DNA from: Clostridium sp. KNHs205
GTDB taxonomy: Bacteria > Bacillota > Clostridia > Lachnospirales > Lachnospiraceae
DNA: 64,000 nt
Direction: 5' to 3'
Assembly (NCBI RefSeq): GCF_000702945.1
Contig: NZ_JNLE01000003.1
Location: forward strand, 786,001 to 850,000
Position numbers and translations under genes: made by a program. The notes beneath the pieces were generated by a model. It was given only the letters and a program-made list of their open reading frames with translations. It searched no databases and was not told the origin of the DNA. Below are positions 53,327 through 62,771 of the stretch, in pieces (position 1 is the first letter of the stretch; every line of letters begins with the position of its first letter).

Positions 53327-54904
53327 TTAAAACCAGCGTTTTCTTCCTCTGTAACGTTTGCGGCGTTCCAGCATTTCGTTATAAAGCAATACTTCTGTCA
53401 TATCCCGCATCCAATTATCATAACCGGTGGCAGAATTGTCATAGGAGGAGTTATCCGGTAAACTGGATTCCTTAACTGGATTCAGATTGTTATAAATCTT
53501 ATCCACGAGTTTGCCAAGGTATACTCTGTCAGGGTATTCATCGAACATACAACTGCCGTCATATTCCAGCTTATCACATTCTTCTTCGATTAATACCATC
53601 ATTTTCTTTGCTTTCTCCGGATACAGATGTTTCATATAACCAAAGTCCTTTGAGGCATCTTCACAGTTATCATAACCGTATAAAGGCATCATGGGTACTG
53701 CAAGAGGTACATGATAGGGAGATACATCGGTCATATAGATATTATTTGCCCCATACCCCTGGTTATAATCATAATCATATTCCGAGCTGTGCTTGCTGGC
53801 ATATTCGGAATAATTCTGCGTTCTTGGTAAATAACCTGGAACCTCTGGGGTGGAAGGAATTAACGTTCCTGGAAAAGTATTTAGCGGCTGGTTTGGAAGC
53901 CTGTTGCCCGGAGCTGTAGGTGTAGGAGCTGTAGGTATATTAGGTAAGGATGGCAATGTAGGCAGAGATGGCTGGGTTGCTGTAGGGGTAAACGGAGCAC
54001 CGGGCATTATGGGTGAAGTAAAACCCGGCAGAGCCGGCGAAGAGGGTATAGTACTTGGAACAGTCGGTATAGTAGGAATTCCAGGAGTGGTACCCGGTGT
54101 TCCGGGAACAGCAGGCGCAGTGGGCCTGGCAGGTGCGGTAGGCATAAAGGGCATGGCTGGTCTAAGCGGTAAAGTACTCATGCCGGGAGTTGTTATAGTG
54201 CCTGGAATAGCAGGTGTAGTGGGCATGACCGGTAAAGTGTTAATTCCGGGTGCAGTGGGGGTTCCAGTAGGAAGAGTAGGTCTTATAGGTGTAACATTCA
54301 TTCCGGGGATAGTGGAAATACCGGGAGCGGAAGGGAAGGGCGGCGGAGACGTTGTTCCGGGTACTGTTGGTGTGGTAGAAGGAGTTGTTGCGCCTGGCAT
54401 AAAAGGAGCTGTAGGCCGGGTAGGGACCAGGGGAATGGCAGGCTGCGTTAAAAGACCAGGTCTTGTTCCTGGGGTCATGGGTCTGCCGGGTCCTGGCATA
54501 GTGGCTGAAGGTGTCGGGCCAGGGGTAAGTGGTCTCTGAGGCATAATGGGAATGGTAGCCGGGGGTACCGGAGAGGTAGTCCCAGGCTGAGGAGTCCCAG
54601 GTCTTCCGGGCATTGTGGGAGCCATGGGCATAGTAGGTGCACCTGGAACAGTGGGGGTTACAGGTACAGTGGGAGTGGTCAGGGGGTCCTGCATGGAATT
54701 AACCTTTTTCTCATAATCAGGAGAAATACCTGTATAACTTAAAGTGTTGCTCTGCTTAGTACCTAAAAGGTCCGAGTATACAGAATTAATGAAACCGGGT
54801 TTACCTTTATCGGTATTATTTACCGGAGAAGTGGTATAATTGGGAATACCGGACTTTCCGAAAGGATTGTTAGAAGGTGAATATTCTGAACGAGAATATT
54901 TCAT
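53327..54904 (-). CDS. Proline-rich repeat protein with coat-like C-terminal domain
   Basis: 525 residues. Residues about 70-355 are almost only Pro, Thr, Gly, Ala, Ser, Met, Ile and Val, with Pro at every third place (PTVPVTPTVPGAPTMP and the like), forming an extended P-x-x rod. The last about 120 residues form a different, charged domain with Tyr-rich start and KMMVLIEEECDKLEYDGSCMFDEYPDRVY, a pattern I associate with spore-coat-associated proteins of Lachnospiraceae, though I cannot name the family. AAGGAGG precedes the ATG. No signal peptide. The repeats probably drift in length between strains. Confidence 0.75.
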   Translation of the reverse strand: MKYSRSEYSPSNNPFGKSGIPNYTTSPVNNTDKGKPGFINSVYSDLLGTKQSNTLSYTGISPDYEKKVNSMQDPLTTPTVPVTPTVPGAPTMPMAPTMPGRPGTPQPGTTSPVPPATIPIMPQRPLTPGPTPSATMPGPGRPMTPGTRPGLLTQPAIPLVPTRPTAPFMPGATTPSTTPTVPGTTSPPPFPSAPGISTIPGMNVTPIRPTLPTGTPTAPGINTLPVMPTTPAIPGTITTPGMSTLPLRPAMPFMPTAPARPTAPAVPGTPGTTPGIPTIPTVPSTIPSSPALPGFTSPIMPGAPFTPTATQPSLPTLPSLPNIPTAPTPTAPGNRLPNQPLNTFPGTLIPSTPEVPGYLPRTQNYSEYASKHSSEYDYDYNQGYGANNIYMTDVSPYHVPLAVPMMPLYGYDNCEDASKDFGYMKHLYPEKAKKMMVLIEEECDKLEYDGSCMFDEYPDRVYLGKLVDKIYNNLNPVKESSLPDNSSYDNSATGYDNWMRDMTEVLLYNEMLERRKRYRGRKRWF

Positions 54905-55158
54905 TCGATCCTCCTTAGATCTGCTATATCATTTTATAACTAATATATGCAGTGAAAGCTGTGCCGTTCACCATTCCTTTAAAAAAATATGTATTTCAAT
55001 TTCGGACATGGGACCTATGCCAAAATTGAATAATATAGTAGGAATATTTTGCACGTTATGATAAAATGTATCCAGTAACTATCTGGAGTGTGTTTGAGCA
55101 GCATTTACACCTTATTGAGTTGAAAAGCACATCCTAAAATAGAAAGGTCAGTACTACA

Positions 55159-56373
55159 ATGGAAGAGAAGCACTTATCCCTTATCAGGGAGAATTTGAAT
55201 ATAGATTTGATAGATATTATAATCAGTAACCCGGTGAAAGGCAGTGAAATAAATAAAATAACCGTAAGACCTGTAAGCCTTAAAGGCAAAGAGCTGTACC
55301 AGGTCTGTGAATATAGAAATAATCAGGTGTTCCATAAAAATATTGAATTGCAGGACTTACAAGAGCTTGTAGAACTTTATATGGGTAAGGTCATGAAACA
55401 GTTATTGGTGAGAAATAGTAAAAATGAGTTAACCATGCTGATAAGCAGCAAGGGTAAAGAGACATTGAAAATAAAGAAGTTACAACAGACCAATGAAAAT
55501 AAACCCCTTGTTAAGAATACTTCCCACAACAGAGAAAAGACTTATATTATTCAGGAAGGAACTTTTGTGCCTTTTCTGTACGACCTTGGAGTCATTACAA
55601 ATGAGGGTAAGGTCGTTAAAGGAAAGTACGATAAATTTAAACAGATAAATCGGTTTTTGGAATTTATAGAAGATATACTGCCGGCTTTAAAGAAGGACAG
55701 GGAACTGACGGTTCTGGATTTTGGCTGCGGCAAGTCTTATCTTACCTTTGCTATGTACTATTACCTGAAGGTGGTGAAAGGATGTGCCGTAAGAATTATC
55801 GGTCTGGACCTTAAGAAGGAGGTCATAGCACATTGTAATGAGCTTGCCAAAAAGTATGGCTATGACAGGCTGAACTTTCTGGTAGGAGACATAGCTGACT
55901 ATGAAGGAGTCAGCAAGGTTGACATGGTAGTTACCCTTCATGCCTGTGATACGGCAACGGACTATGCACTTTCCAAGGCAGTACGCTGGGGAGCAGAAGT
56001 TATACTTTCAGTGCCCTGTTGCCAGCATGAATTGAATAAACAGCTTAAAAATGATATCCTGAACCCTATATTGCAATATGGATTGATTAAGGAGAGAATG
56101 GCTGCTCTGGCAACAGACGGACTCCGTGCTGAACTACTGGAAATAGCAGGCTACAAAACCCAGGTGCTGGAGTTTATTGATATGGAACATACGCCTAAGA
56201 ATATCCTCATAAGGGGAGTTAAAAGAAGTGGAAAACAATCTGACAGTAAGATAAGGGAAAGATTAAAGGAATATGAGAGTTTAAAATCTTTTCTGGAGGT
56301 ACAACCTGCATTATATGAACTGCTTAAGGATTATCTGCCGCTTAAGGCCAGTAAGGATGTGAAGGAATGTTAA
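55159..56373 (+). CDS. SAM-dependent methyltransferase (Methyltransf_32 family)
   Basis: 404 residues. The N-terminal about 110 residues are a separate domain; then HNREKTYIIQEGTFVPFLYDLG and YDKFKQINRFLEFI (about 123-170) introduce the Rossmann methyltransferase with motif I VLDFGCGKSY (185-194), acidic motif II in GLDLKKE, and the PCCQHEL block (286-292) diagnostic of the family. Substrates of this family are mostly unknown (RNA or protein). GAAAGGTCAG precedes the ATG. It overlaps the next gene by seven bases. Confidence 0.85.
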   Translation: MEEKHLSLIRENLNIDLIDIIISNPVKGSEINKITVRPVSLKGKELYQVCEYRNNQVFHKNIELQDLQELVELYMGKVMKQLLVRNSKNELTMLISSKGKETLKIKKLQQTNENKPLVKNTSHNREKTYIIQEGTFVPFLYDLGVITNEGKVVKGKYDKFKQINRFLEFIEDILPALKKDRELTVLDFGCGKSYLTFAMYYYLKVVKGCAVRIIGLDLKKEVIAHCNELAKKYGYDRLNFLVGDIADYEGVSKVDMVVTLHACDTATDYALSKAVRWGAEVILSVPCCQHELNKQLKNDILNPILQYGLIKERMAALATDGLRAELLEIAGYKTQVLEFIDMEHTPKNILIRGVKRSGKQSDSKIRERLKEYESLKSFLEVQPALYELLKDYLPLKASKDVKEC

Positions 56374-58895
56374 AGCACGTATATCGGGTATTAATATTAT
56401 TATTTATATTTGCCGGTGCCTTTTATTATTTCTCCAGGGATATTTCAGAGGAAGTAAATGAGGTCCAGGGAACTGTCAGTATGGGGAAAGTGTCCTTGCC
56501 CATAATTACTATCCGGCAGAACGGTTATGAAATAAACCTGCTACATGGCTACAGCAATAATCTGGAGGCTAATCTTGTAAGGGAGTCTATTACTCCTGTC
56601 GATACGGCACAGAGTCTTGATATCGTAATAGACGGGAAAGAAAATGATGTAAAGCGTGTTATCTATGAACTGAGAAGTATTAAGGATAACAGCTTATTGG
56701 ATACAGATACCATAAATGCCCTTGAAAAAGAAGGGAATTATAAAATAGCCCACCTTAAATTTAAGGCAGGTCTTGCTCAGGATAAGGAATATGCTGTGAA
56801 ATTTACCCTTGTAACCAGTAAGAGCAGAAAAATGAACTACTATACCAGGGTAAAAAAGATAGAAAACTCTTATAGCAAAGAAAAACTTGATTTTATCATG
56901 GATTTCCATAATTCCATTTTGAGCAGGAAAACGGATGGAATAACTGCTTATCTGGAACCCCAGAGCAGTGCCGATAATACCTCCCTGGCCTATGTGGACA
57001 TACACTCCAGTTTGGAATTGATTACTTTTGGTAATTTAAAGCCCCAGGTAGCAGGAGAGATTGTACCTGTTATTAATGAAATAAATACAGACACGGCATC
57101 GGTGAGCCTTAACTATACAGTTAAAGCAGAAACAGAGTCCGGTGAAGAATATTACCGGGTGAAGGAGTTTTACAGGGTCCGTTATACCAGTACCAGAATG
57201 TATCTGTTAAATTATGAAAGGACCATGGAAGCTTACTTTGACTTAAATCTTACCAGCCTTGCAAAAAGTGAGTTTAAGCTTGGCATAACGGGGGATACGG
57301 AGATTGATTTTGTTACTGCCGGTGATAATAAAAAGCTGGCATTTGTAAGGCAGGGTGAACTGTGGTATTACAATCTGCCAGAGAATAAGATGACCAGAGT
57401 ATTTTCCTTCCGGCAGGAGGAAACAGATTATATAAGAGATACCTACAATGAGCATAATGTGCAGATACTGAAGATGGATGATGACGGCAATATTGATTTT
57501 ATGGTCTATGGTTATATGAACAGAGGTGCCTACGAAGGTTATGTGGGTATGGTATTTTACCGTTATTACAGTGGTGATAACAGGATTGAAGAGCTGTTGT
57601 ATATACCAATGAATATAACCTATCAGTTATTAAAGGAAGAACTGGATGGTTTCAGCTATGTGAATTCCAATGAAGTATTTTACTTCATCTTAAACAGCCG
57701 GATCTATTCCTATAATCTTATAACCGATAATCTGTCTGTTATAGCAGAGGACGTAGACAAAGACAGCTATATTGTGGATGCAGACAATCATTACATCGCC
57801 TGGGAGAATACAACAGATAAAAGCAAGGTGACAGAAATATATATTCTAGACTTGGAATCCGGTGTAATGGACAGTTTAAAAGCATCAAGTAATGAGATCA
57901 TAAATCTGCTTGGTAAAATTGATAATAATATAATATATGGATATGGAAAAAAGAATGCTTACATGACAGCACCTGATGGTACACTATTAACTTTGATGTA
58001 TGAAATTGAAATAACGGACAAAAATAAGAAAATACTAAAGAGTTATCAGAAGGATGGGTATTTTATAACCGGAGCATATGCTGAAGGAAATATTATTACA
58101 CTAAAGAGAGCAGTTAAAGGAGATGACGGGGAATACGAAGAAGCTGACGATGACTATATCTTAAATAGCGTGACTGAAAACCATAAAGTATTCCATATAA
58201 CAGAACGTGTAACGGAAAAGATGCTTACGGAGTACTATATATCTCTTCCCAGCGGGTTTTCAATGGAGAAACTGCCGTTGCTCGTTAAGACGAAGAATAC
58301 CATTATAACAGAAGATACAACGCTAAGACTTAAGGATTCCATCTTTGAATTGCCTGCCTATACAGTATACGCAAAGGGTGAGGCTGTTGCCTCCGGTGAA
58401 AGTGCCGGAGAAGCAATTGGGAATGCATTTAATGTTATCGGTACAGTAATGAATAGCAGGCAGCAGATAATCTGGGAAAGAATTATAAGGAGACCAATGG
58501 TTAATATATCTGGTGTGACACCGGTATATAGCGGACAGGACAGTAAGAGATCATGTGTGGCAATGTTAAGCAGCTTTAAGAAGGGATATGATGATTCTTC
58601 TCCTTCAGCAGATTCCCTGGTTTCCATGCTTAAGGAAAAGCTTGGTGATTCTTATCTGAATGTATCCGGAGCCAACTTAGAACAAGTACTGTATTATGTT
58701 AATAAAAATCAGCCGGTTATAGCCATGAAGAGCAAAAAAGAAGCAGTATTGATCGTCGGCTTTGATATGTATAATATAACGGTTATCGATCCTTCCTTGG
58801 GAAGGACCATGAAAATTGGTTTAAAAGATGCGGGTGAGATGTTTGATAAAGCCGGAAATATGTTTTACACCTATTTTGACGAAAGTATCGGTTAA
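56367..58895 (+). CDS. Large anchored protein with C39-like domain lacking the catalytic His
   Basis: 842 residues. Membrane anchor (about 6-22), then a long extracellular part: beta-rich region (about 30-310) and a propeller-like region (about 315-590, repeats such as LAFVRQGELWYYNL, VFYFILNSRIYSYNL, YIAWENTT). The last about 130 residues resemble a C39-like papain-fold peptidase: Cys730 in SKRSCVAML, then QPVIAMKSKKEAVLIVGFD, in which the usual His is Glu792, and Asp808 in VIDPSLG. With no His it is likely non-catalytic. Overlaps the methyltransferase gene by seven bases. No named family recognised. Confidence 0.65.
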   Translation: MLKHVYRVLILLFIFAGAFYYFSRDISEEVNEVQGTVSMGKVSLPIITIRQNGYEINLLHGYSNNLEANLVRESITPVDTAQSLDIVIDGKENDVKRVIYELRSIKDNSLLDTDTINALEKEGNYKIAHLKFKAGLAQDKEYAVKFTLVTSKSRKMNYYTRVKKIENSYSKEKLDFIMDFHNSILSRKTDGITAYLEPQSSADNTSLAYVDIHSSLELITFGNLKPQVAGEIVPVINEINTDTASVSLNYTVKAETESGEEYYRVKEFYRVRYTSTRMYLLNYERTMEAYFDLNLTSLAKSEFKLGITGDTEIDFVTAGDNKKLAFVRQGELWYYNLPENKMTRVFSFRQEETDYIRDTYNEHNVQILKMDDDGNIDFMVYGYMNRGAYEGYVGMVFYRYYSGDNRIEELLYIPMNITYQLLKEELDGFSYVNSNEVFYFILNSRIYSYNLITDNLSVIAEDVDKDSYIVDADNHYIAWENTTDKSKVTEIYILDLESGVMDSLKASSNEIINLLGKIDNNIIYGYGKKNAYMTAPDGTLLTLMYEIEITDKNKKILKSYQKDGYFITGAYAEGNIITLKRAVKGDDGEYEEADDDYILNSVTENHKVFHITERVTEKMLTEYYISLPSGFSMEKLPLLVKTKNTIITEDTTLRLKDSIFELPAYTVYAKGEAVASGESAGEAIGNAFNVIGTVMNSRQQIIWERIIRRPMVNISGVTPVYSGQDSKRSCVAMLSSFKKGYDDSSPSADSLVSMLKEKLGDSYLNVSGANLEQVLYYVNKNQPVIAMKSKKEAVLIVGFDMYNITVIDPSLGRTMKIGLKDAGEMFDKAGNMFYTYFDESIG

Positions 58896-58947
58896 GTTGA
58901 ATAAGGACTATCCGAATAGAAAGCGGATATTCAGAAAAGAGGCTAGA

Positions 58948-59964
58948 ATGAAGTTACTAAGCGTAGCAATTCCTTGTTACAATTCTGCAGCATATATGGA
59001 GCATGCCATAAAAACGCTCTTAACGGGGAAGGAGGAGGTGGAAATTATTATCGTAGATGATGGTTCTATCGATAATACTTCTGCCATTGCTGCTAAATAT
59101 GAAAAACGTTATCCGGATATTGTTAAAGCTATCCGCCAGGAAAACGGAGGGCATGGAGAAGCGGTAAATACAGGGCTTCTGGCAGCCACCGGATTGTATT
59201 TTAAAGTTGTAGACAGTGATGACTGGGTAAATGAGGCGGCCTTTGCCAAGGTCCTTGCCACATTAAGGAACCTGGTATCTGACGGTAAGATGGTTGATTT
59301 ATTTATTGCCAACTATGTTTACGAAAAGCCGAGTATCAATAAGCATAAAGTAATGGACTACAAAACAGCCCTGCCTCAGGACAGGGTATTCACCTGGAAT
59401 GATATCATGTTCTTCAAACAGAGCCAGCAAATTATCATGCATGCTGCAATCTACAGAACAAAGTTGTTGAAGGATTGTGGACTGAAGCTTCCAAGTCATA
59501 CCTTCTATGTGGATAATATTTTTGTTTACCAGCCCCTCCCCTACGTAAAGACCCTGTATTATCTGGATGTAAATCTTTACCGCTATTTTATAGGACGGGA
59601 CGACCAGTCGGTCAATGAGAAGAATATGATCAAACGTATCGATCAGCAGATTCGCATTACCAAGATAATGATTGATTATAAAGATATTACGACCATAAAG
59701 AATCGGAAGCTTAAGAATTATATGATAAAATACCTGACTATGATGATGGCGATTTCCTCAGTCTTTCTGATTAAGGAAAATACACCGGAGAGTCTTGAGA
59801 AGAAAAAGGAATTATGGGACTATTTAGAAAAGAATAATAAAAGGCTGTATAACAGAATTCACAATAAGGTACTTGGCAGATCCATGACCCTGCCAGGTAA
59901 AGCCGGGAGAAAGATTGTAGAATTAGGGTACAGAATATCAAGAAAAATCTATGGGTTTTCATAA
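58948..59964 (+). CDS. Family 2 glycosyltransferase
   Basis: 338 residues, GT-A fold enzyme with SVAIPCYNSAAYMEHAI, the nucleotide motif VDDGS (36-40), QENGGHGEAVNTGL and the metal-binding VDSDDW (88-93). No membrane helices are strong, so probably membrane-associated through its basic C-terminus. AAAGAGG precedes the ATG at 58948; the open frame from 58828 overlaps the previous gene and lacks a site. Acceptor unknown; likely wall or exopolysaccharide related. Confidence 0.88.
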   Translation: MKLLSVAIPCYNSAAYMEHAIKTLLTGKEEVEIIIVDDGSIDNTSAIAAKYEKRYPDIVKAIRQENGGHGEAVNTGLLAATGLYFKVVDSDDWVNEAAFAKVLATLRNLVSDGKMVDLFIANYVYEKPSINKHKVMDYKTALPQDRVFTWNDIMFFKQSQQIIMHAAIYRTKLLKDCGLKLPSHTFYVDNIFVYQPLPYVKTLYYLDVNLYRYFIGRDDQSVNEKNMIKRIDQQIRITKIMIDYKDITTIKNRKLKNYMIKYLTMMMAISSVFLIKENTPESLEKKKELWDYLEKNNKRLYNRIHNKVLGRSMTLPGKAGRKIVELGYRISRKIYGFS

Positions 59965-59978
59965 ACCCATAGATTTTT
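59943..59978. terminator. Terminator overlapping the glycosyltransferase stop
   Basis: AAAAATCTATGGGTTT (59943-59958) / AAACCCATAGATTTTT (59963-59978) is a perfect 16-base stem. The stop codon of the gene lies inside the hairpin. Confidence 0.85.
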
Positions 59979-60030
59979 GAAGGTTTTAAATAAGCTGCTG
60001 GAAAGGTATCCGCTAACTTACATAAGAATA

Positions 60031-60702
60031 TTAGATTTCAGCGTAAAGTTTCTTTTCTCTTGCTTTATCTGTCTGTCTGGCAGCCATCCATACATAAACC
60101 ACCAAATACATAACAAAAGCAAGAAGTACACCCATAATTACATCAAAAGCAGAGTGCTGTTTCAGAAATACAGTGGAAAGGCTGATAAATATGGTTAAGA
60201 TTATGGAACCGTAAGTTAACCAGCGTTTCTTCTTTAAGGATTCACTCTTACAAATGGCAATAGCAGCACCGATAGAGTTAAAGACGTGAATACTGGGGCA
60301 TACATTGGTGGAGGTATCCGTTGAATAAAGTCTTCTTACAATATCAATAAATATATTATCTCTTCCCAGTGTATCCAGATTAGGTCTTAAATCCTGGCCA
60401 TTAGGCCAAATAGTGTAAATTATCAGGCAAATTGTCATACCGATGAATAGAAAAGCAGTTAGTCTGTAAAATTCATCCCTTGATGCAAAGAAAAAATATA
60501 CTACGGATAAAAAGATATATAGGAACCAGAGCATATAAGGAATGACAAACAATTCATTAAAAGGTATCAAATCATCTAATTTAATATGAATAGAATAATA
60601 ATTCTTTGTAACTGTTTTTTCCAGATAGTAAAACCAAACCATATATATGACAAAATAGGATAGAACCCATGCGTGCCTGTATTTATGGATTAATGTTTTC
60701 AA
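60031..60702 (-). CDS. PAP2 superfamily membrane phosphatase
   Basis: Membrane protein with about six helices; probable lipid or polyprenyl phosphatase or transferase. Family motifs CPSIHVFNSIG (with catalytic His) and KQHSAFDVIMG are present; the first PAP2 motif is less clear, nearer the Aur1-like branch. The start is uncertain: ATG codons at 60774, 60738 and 60726 lie at or before a promoter (TTGTTA, 17 bases, TATAAT 60748-60743), while a TTG at 60702 has GGAGG eight bases before it. The TTG is preferred, giving 223 residues. Confidence 0.8.
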   Translation of the reverse strand: MKTLIHKYRHAWVLSYFVIYMVWFYYLEKTVTKNYYSIHIKLDDLIPFNELFVIPYMLWFLYIFLSVVYFFFASRDEFYRLTAFLFIGMTICLIIYTIWPNGQDLRPNLDTLGRDNIFIDIVRRLYSTDTSTNVCPSIHVFNSIGAAIAICKSESLKKKRWLTYGSIILTIFISLSTVFLKQHSAFDVIMGVLLAFVMYLVVYVWMAARQTDKAREKKLYAEI

Positions 60703-61001
60703 TAGCAAGGCCTCCGTTTTATTCATTCTGTTATTCATTGGAATTATAGCATAGCAGGGACAAGATAACAACAATGTTCAAGGATAATTTAGTTTTGTTA
60801 AGGAAATCGTAAGAAAGTTGTACTCGTTGAATTAGCTATATCTAAAACCAGGAACAGCTGTTGTTAATATTAAAATATATTTATGTTTCTATCTCTTGAG
60901 GCTTTATTTTAACCGATATATTTAAGACTTAGTAAACTCAGAAGATATAAGACTAAAATTAAATCTTATATAGTATGGGTACATTAAAGGAGTTTAATCA
61001 A

Positions 61002-61454
61002 ATGAAAGTTGTGATTCAAAGAGTAAAACAGGCATCTGTAACTGTAGAAGGCAAGATTACGGGAAGTATTAAGAAAGGCTTGGTACTGCTTATAGGAATA
61101 GGCGGAGAAGATACAAGGGAAACAGTAGATAAATATCTGGACAAGATATTAAAGCTTCGGATATTTGAAGATGAACAAGGTAAAACAAATCTTTCGATAA
61201 GTGATATAGAGGGAGAGATTCTGGCAATATCACAGTTTACCTTGTATGCTGATTGCAGGAAAGGAAACCGCCCTAATTTTCTGCAGGCAGCAGCACCAAA
61301 GGAAGCAGAGGAACTGTATCAATACTTTTTAACAGCCTGCAAGGAGAAATACGGAAAGGTTGAAGCCGGAATATTTGGAGCAGATATGAAAGTTGAATTA
61401 CTGGGGGATGGGCCGTTTACTGTAGTATTAGAGAAAGAAATGTTGGGATATTAG
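61002..61454 (+). CDS. dtd: D-aminoacyl-tRNA deacylase
   Basis: 150 residues, homodimeric proofreading enzyme removing D-amino acids from tRNA. Motifs [30 protein letters not shown] (77-91) with the catalytic Thr region, and the C-terminal [10 protein letters not shown], where the Gly-Pro pair screens chirality (usually NxGPVT). AAAGGAG precedes the ATG at 61002; the ATG at 60975 has none. Single gene. Confidence 0.95.
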   Translation: MKVVIQRVKQASVTVEGKITGSIKKGLVLLIGIGGEDTRETVDKYLDKILKLRIFEDEQGKTNLSISDIEGEILAISQFTLYADCRKGNRPNFLQAAAPKEAEELYQYFLTACKEKYGKVEAGIFGADMKVELLGDGPFTVVLEKEMLGY

Positions 61455-61505
61455 CACTTTTCGCTTTATATAAGAAGAATAGTCGAACGATTTTCTCTAT
61501 TTATC

Positions 61506-61534
61506 TTGTAATGCCTTTTACTGTCCGATATAAT
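61506..61534 (+). promoter_or_regulatory. Promoter of secreted-protein gene
   Basis: TTGTAA (61506-61511), 17-base spacer, TATAAT (61529-61534). Confidence 0.65.
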
Positions 61535-61565
61535 TGAGATGTAAAATACTGGTTATTTTTGATTT

Positions 61566-62408
61566 ATGCAGAACCTGTACAAATTATTCATAACAATTAA
61601 TCCGGAAGGAGGAGCTATAATAAATTTAAGAAAATATAGAAAGATTGTCTTCCTTGTTGCATTACTCCTGTCTATTAACCCTTTTACCTTTAGGGCCCCA
61701 GTCTTAAACAAGACTGCTTATAGTAAAACCGTTTTATACAATACGAGTAATGTATTGTCTTATACCTTTGCACAAGATCAGGAAGAAGCGTTTATTAGAA
61801 CAGTGGACAGGCAGATATCGGCTTTTTTACGGCAGGAGGACAAAGTTCTTACCATTGAAGGCACTGATGAAATAGAGTTCAATGAACTTAGCGGCCAGTT
61901 TTTAATGGTAGATTTCAGGTTAATGAACGCAAAACCTGGTAGTGGAAATGAATCCGGTGCTATCAAAGGGTACCAGACGGAACTTACTCTTTCCGGGGAC
62001 CCGGTATACTGGAGGTTGGATACAAAGGGAAAAGTATATGGGGTAGGCAATGTAGAACTGGCGCAGCCTGAGAAGCTAAGAGAACTTCTGCCACCTGTCC
62101 TCAAGGGCATAAAAGCAGAATTCTATACGATCAGACAGAGGAATAACACCTTCCAGGTACATATGAGTTTAAAAAATGATGGGAAAGATATTGGTTCTTA
62201 TTTCTCCAGCCAAATCAGCAGAAGCAGCCTTCCCGAAGAATTAAGAGAATTGGTGGCATCAGATAATGGTATAGGTACTCTTGAGCTTAAAGCAAATTAT
62301 GAGATGGATATACCCCTGGTGTCTGAGGGTGAAAATGCTGATAAGGATATATCCCGTATAAAATTAAAACTTACCCTTGTAACCCATATTAAAATATGTA
62401 ATGACTAG
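61566..62408 (+). CDS. Secreted protein of unknown function
   Basis: The frame from the ATG at 61566 gives 280 residues, but that ATG has no ribosome site. A strong AAGGAGG (61604-61610) lies inside the frame, and just after it come ATA ATA AAT rather than ATG; the natural signal peptide (NLRKYRKIVFLVALLLSI) begins right there. So the true start may be a rare ATA at about 61617-61622, giving about 262 residues. After the signal the protein is mixed alpha/beta with no recognised domain. A terminator follows at 62501-62528. Confidence 0.65.
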   Translation: MQNLYKLFITINPEGGAIINLRKYRKIVFLVALLLSINPFTFRAPVLNKTAYSKTVLYNTSNVLSYTFAQDQEEAFIRTVDRQISAFLRQEDKVLTIEGTDEIEFNELSGQFLMVDFRLMNAKPGSGNESGAIKGYQTELTLSGDPVYWRLDTKGKVYGVGNVELAQPEKLRELLPPVLKGIKAEFYTIRQRNNTFQVHMSLKNDGKDIGSYFSSQISRSSLPEELRELVASDNGIGTLELKANYEMDIPLVSEGENADKDISRIKLKLTLVTHIKICND

Positions 62409-62771
62409 AAATAACAAAACCTGATATACTAGATCAGTGATGGATAAAATATAGGAATAACCCAGGAAGTAAAGTAATATACAAATGAATAACAGATAAT
62501 AACGGCTGCTGATGGCAGTTTTTTTTTATGGGATGAAAGAAACCTGCTATAACATAAAAAGCCCGGAGGGTAGGAGCCTCATATATAACGCTGAAGAATG
62601 ATAGTCACAAGTTATTTTATTTTCATTGTAGTGGTCACAAATAATTCATAGTAATCATATATGAAATTATAATATAATCATTGACAAATAGAAATACCTG
62701 TGGTAGATTATAGATAGTTAGCAAGTGCAAAATATTATTTATCATATAAAATATAAAAAGGAGAATAAGTT
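62409..62771. other. Intergenic region before cysK
   Basis: Holds a terminator (CTGC/GCAG stem followed by nine T, 62501-62528), two direct GTCACAA heptamers 30 bases apart (62604, 62634) and the cysK promoter TTGACA (62681-62686), 17 bases, TAGATT (62704-62709) with a TG extension. No gene. Confidence 0.55.

Noticed and set aside
53850..54539. 229-codon collagen-like (Gly-x-x) frame on the plus strand
   Set aside because: It is the reverse of the Pro-x-x repeat gene on the minus strand, which has a ribosome site and a non-repetitive C-terminal domain; the plus frame has neither.
62604..62670. Possible CRISPR-like repeat spacing before cysK
   Set aside because: Only two seven-base repeats; no further units and no cas genes.
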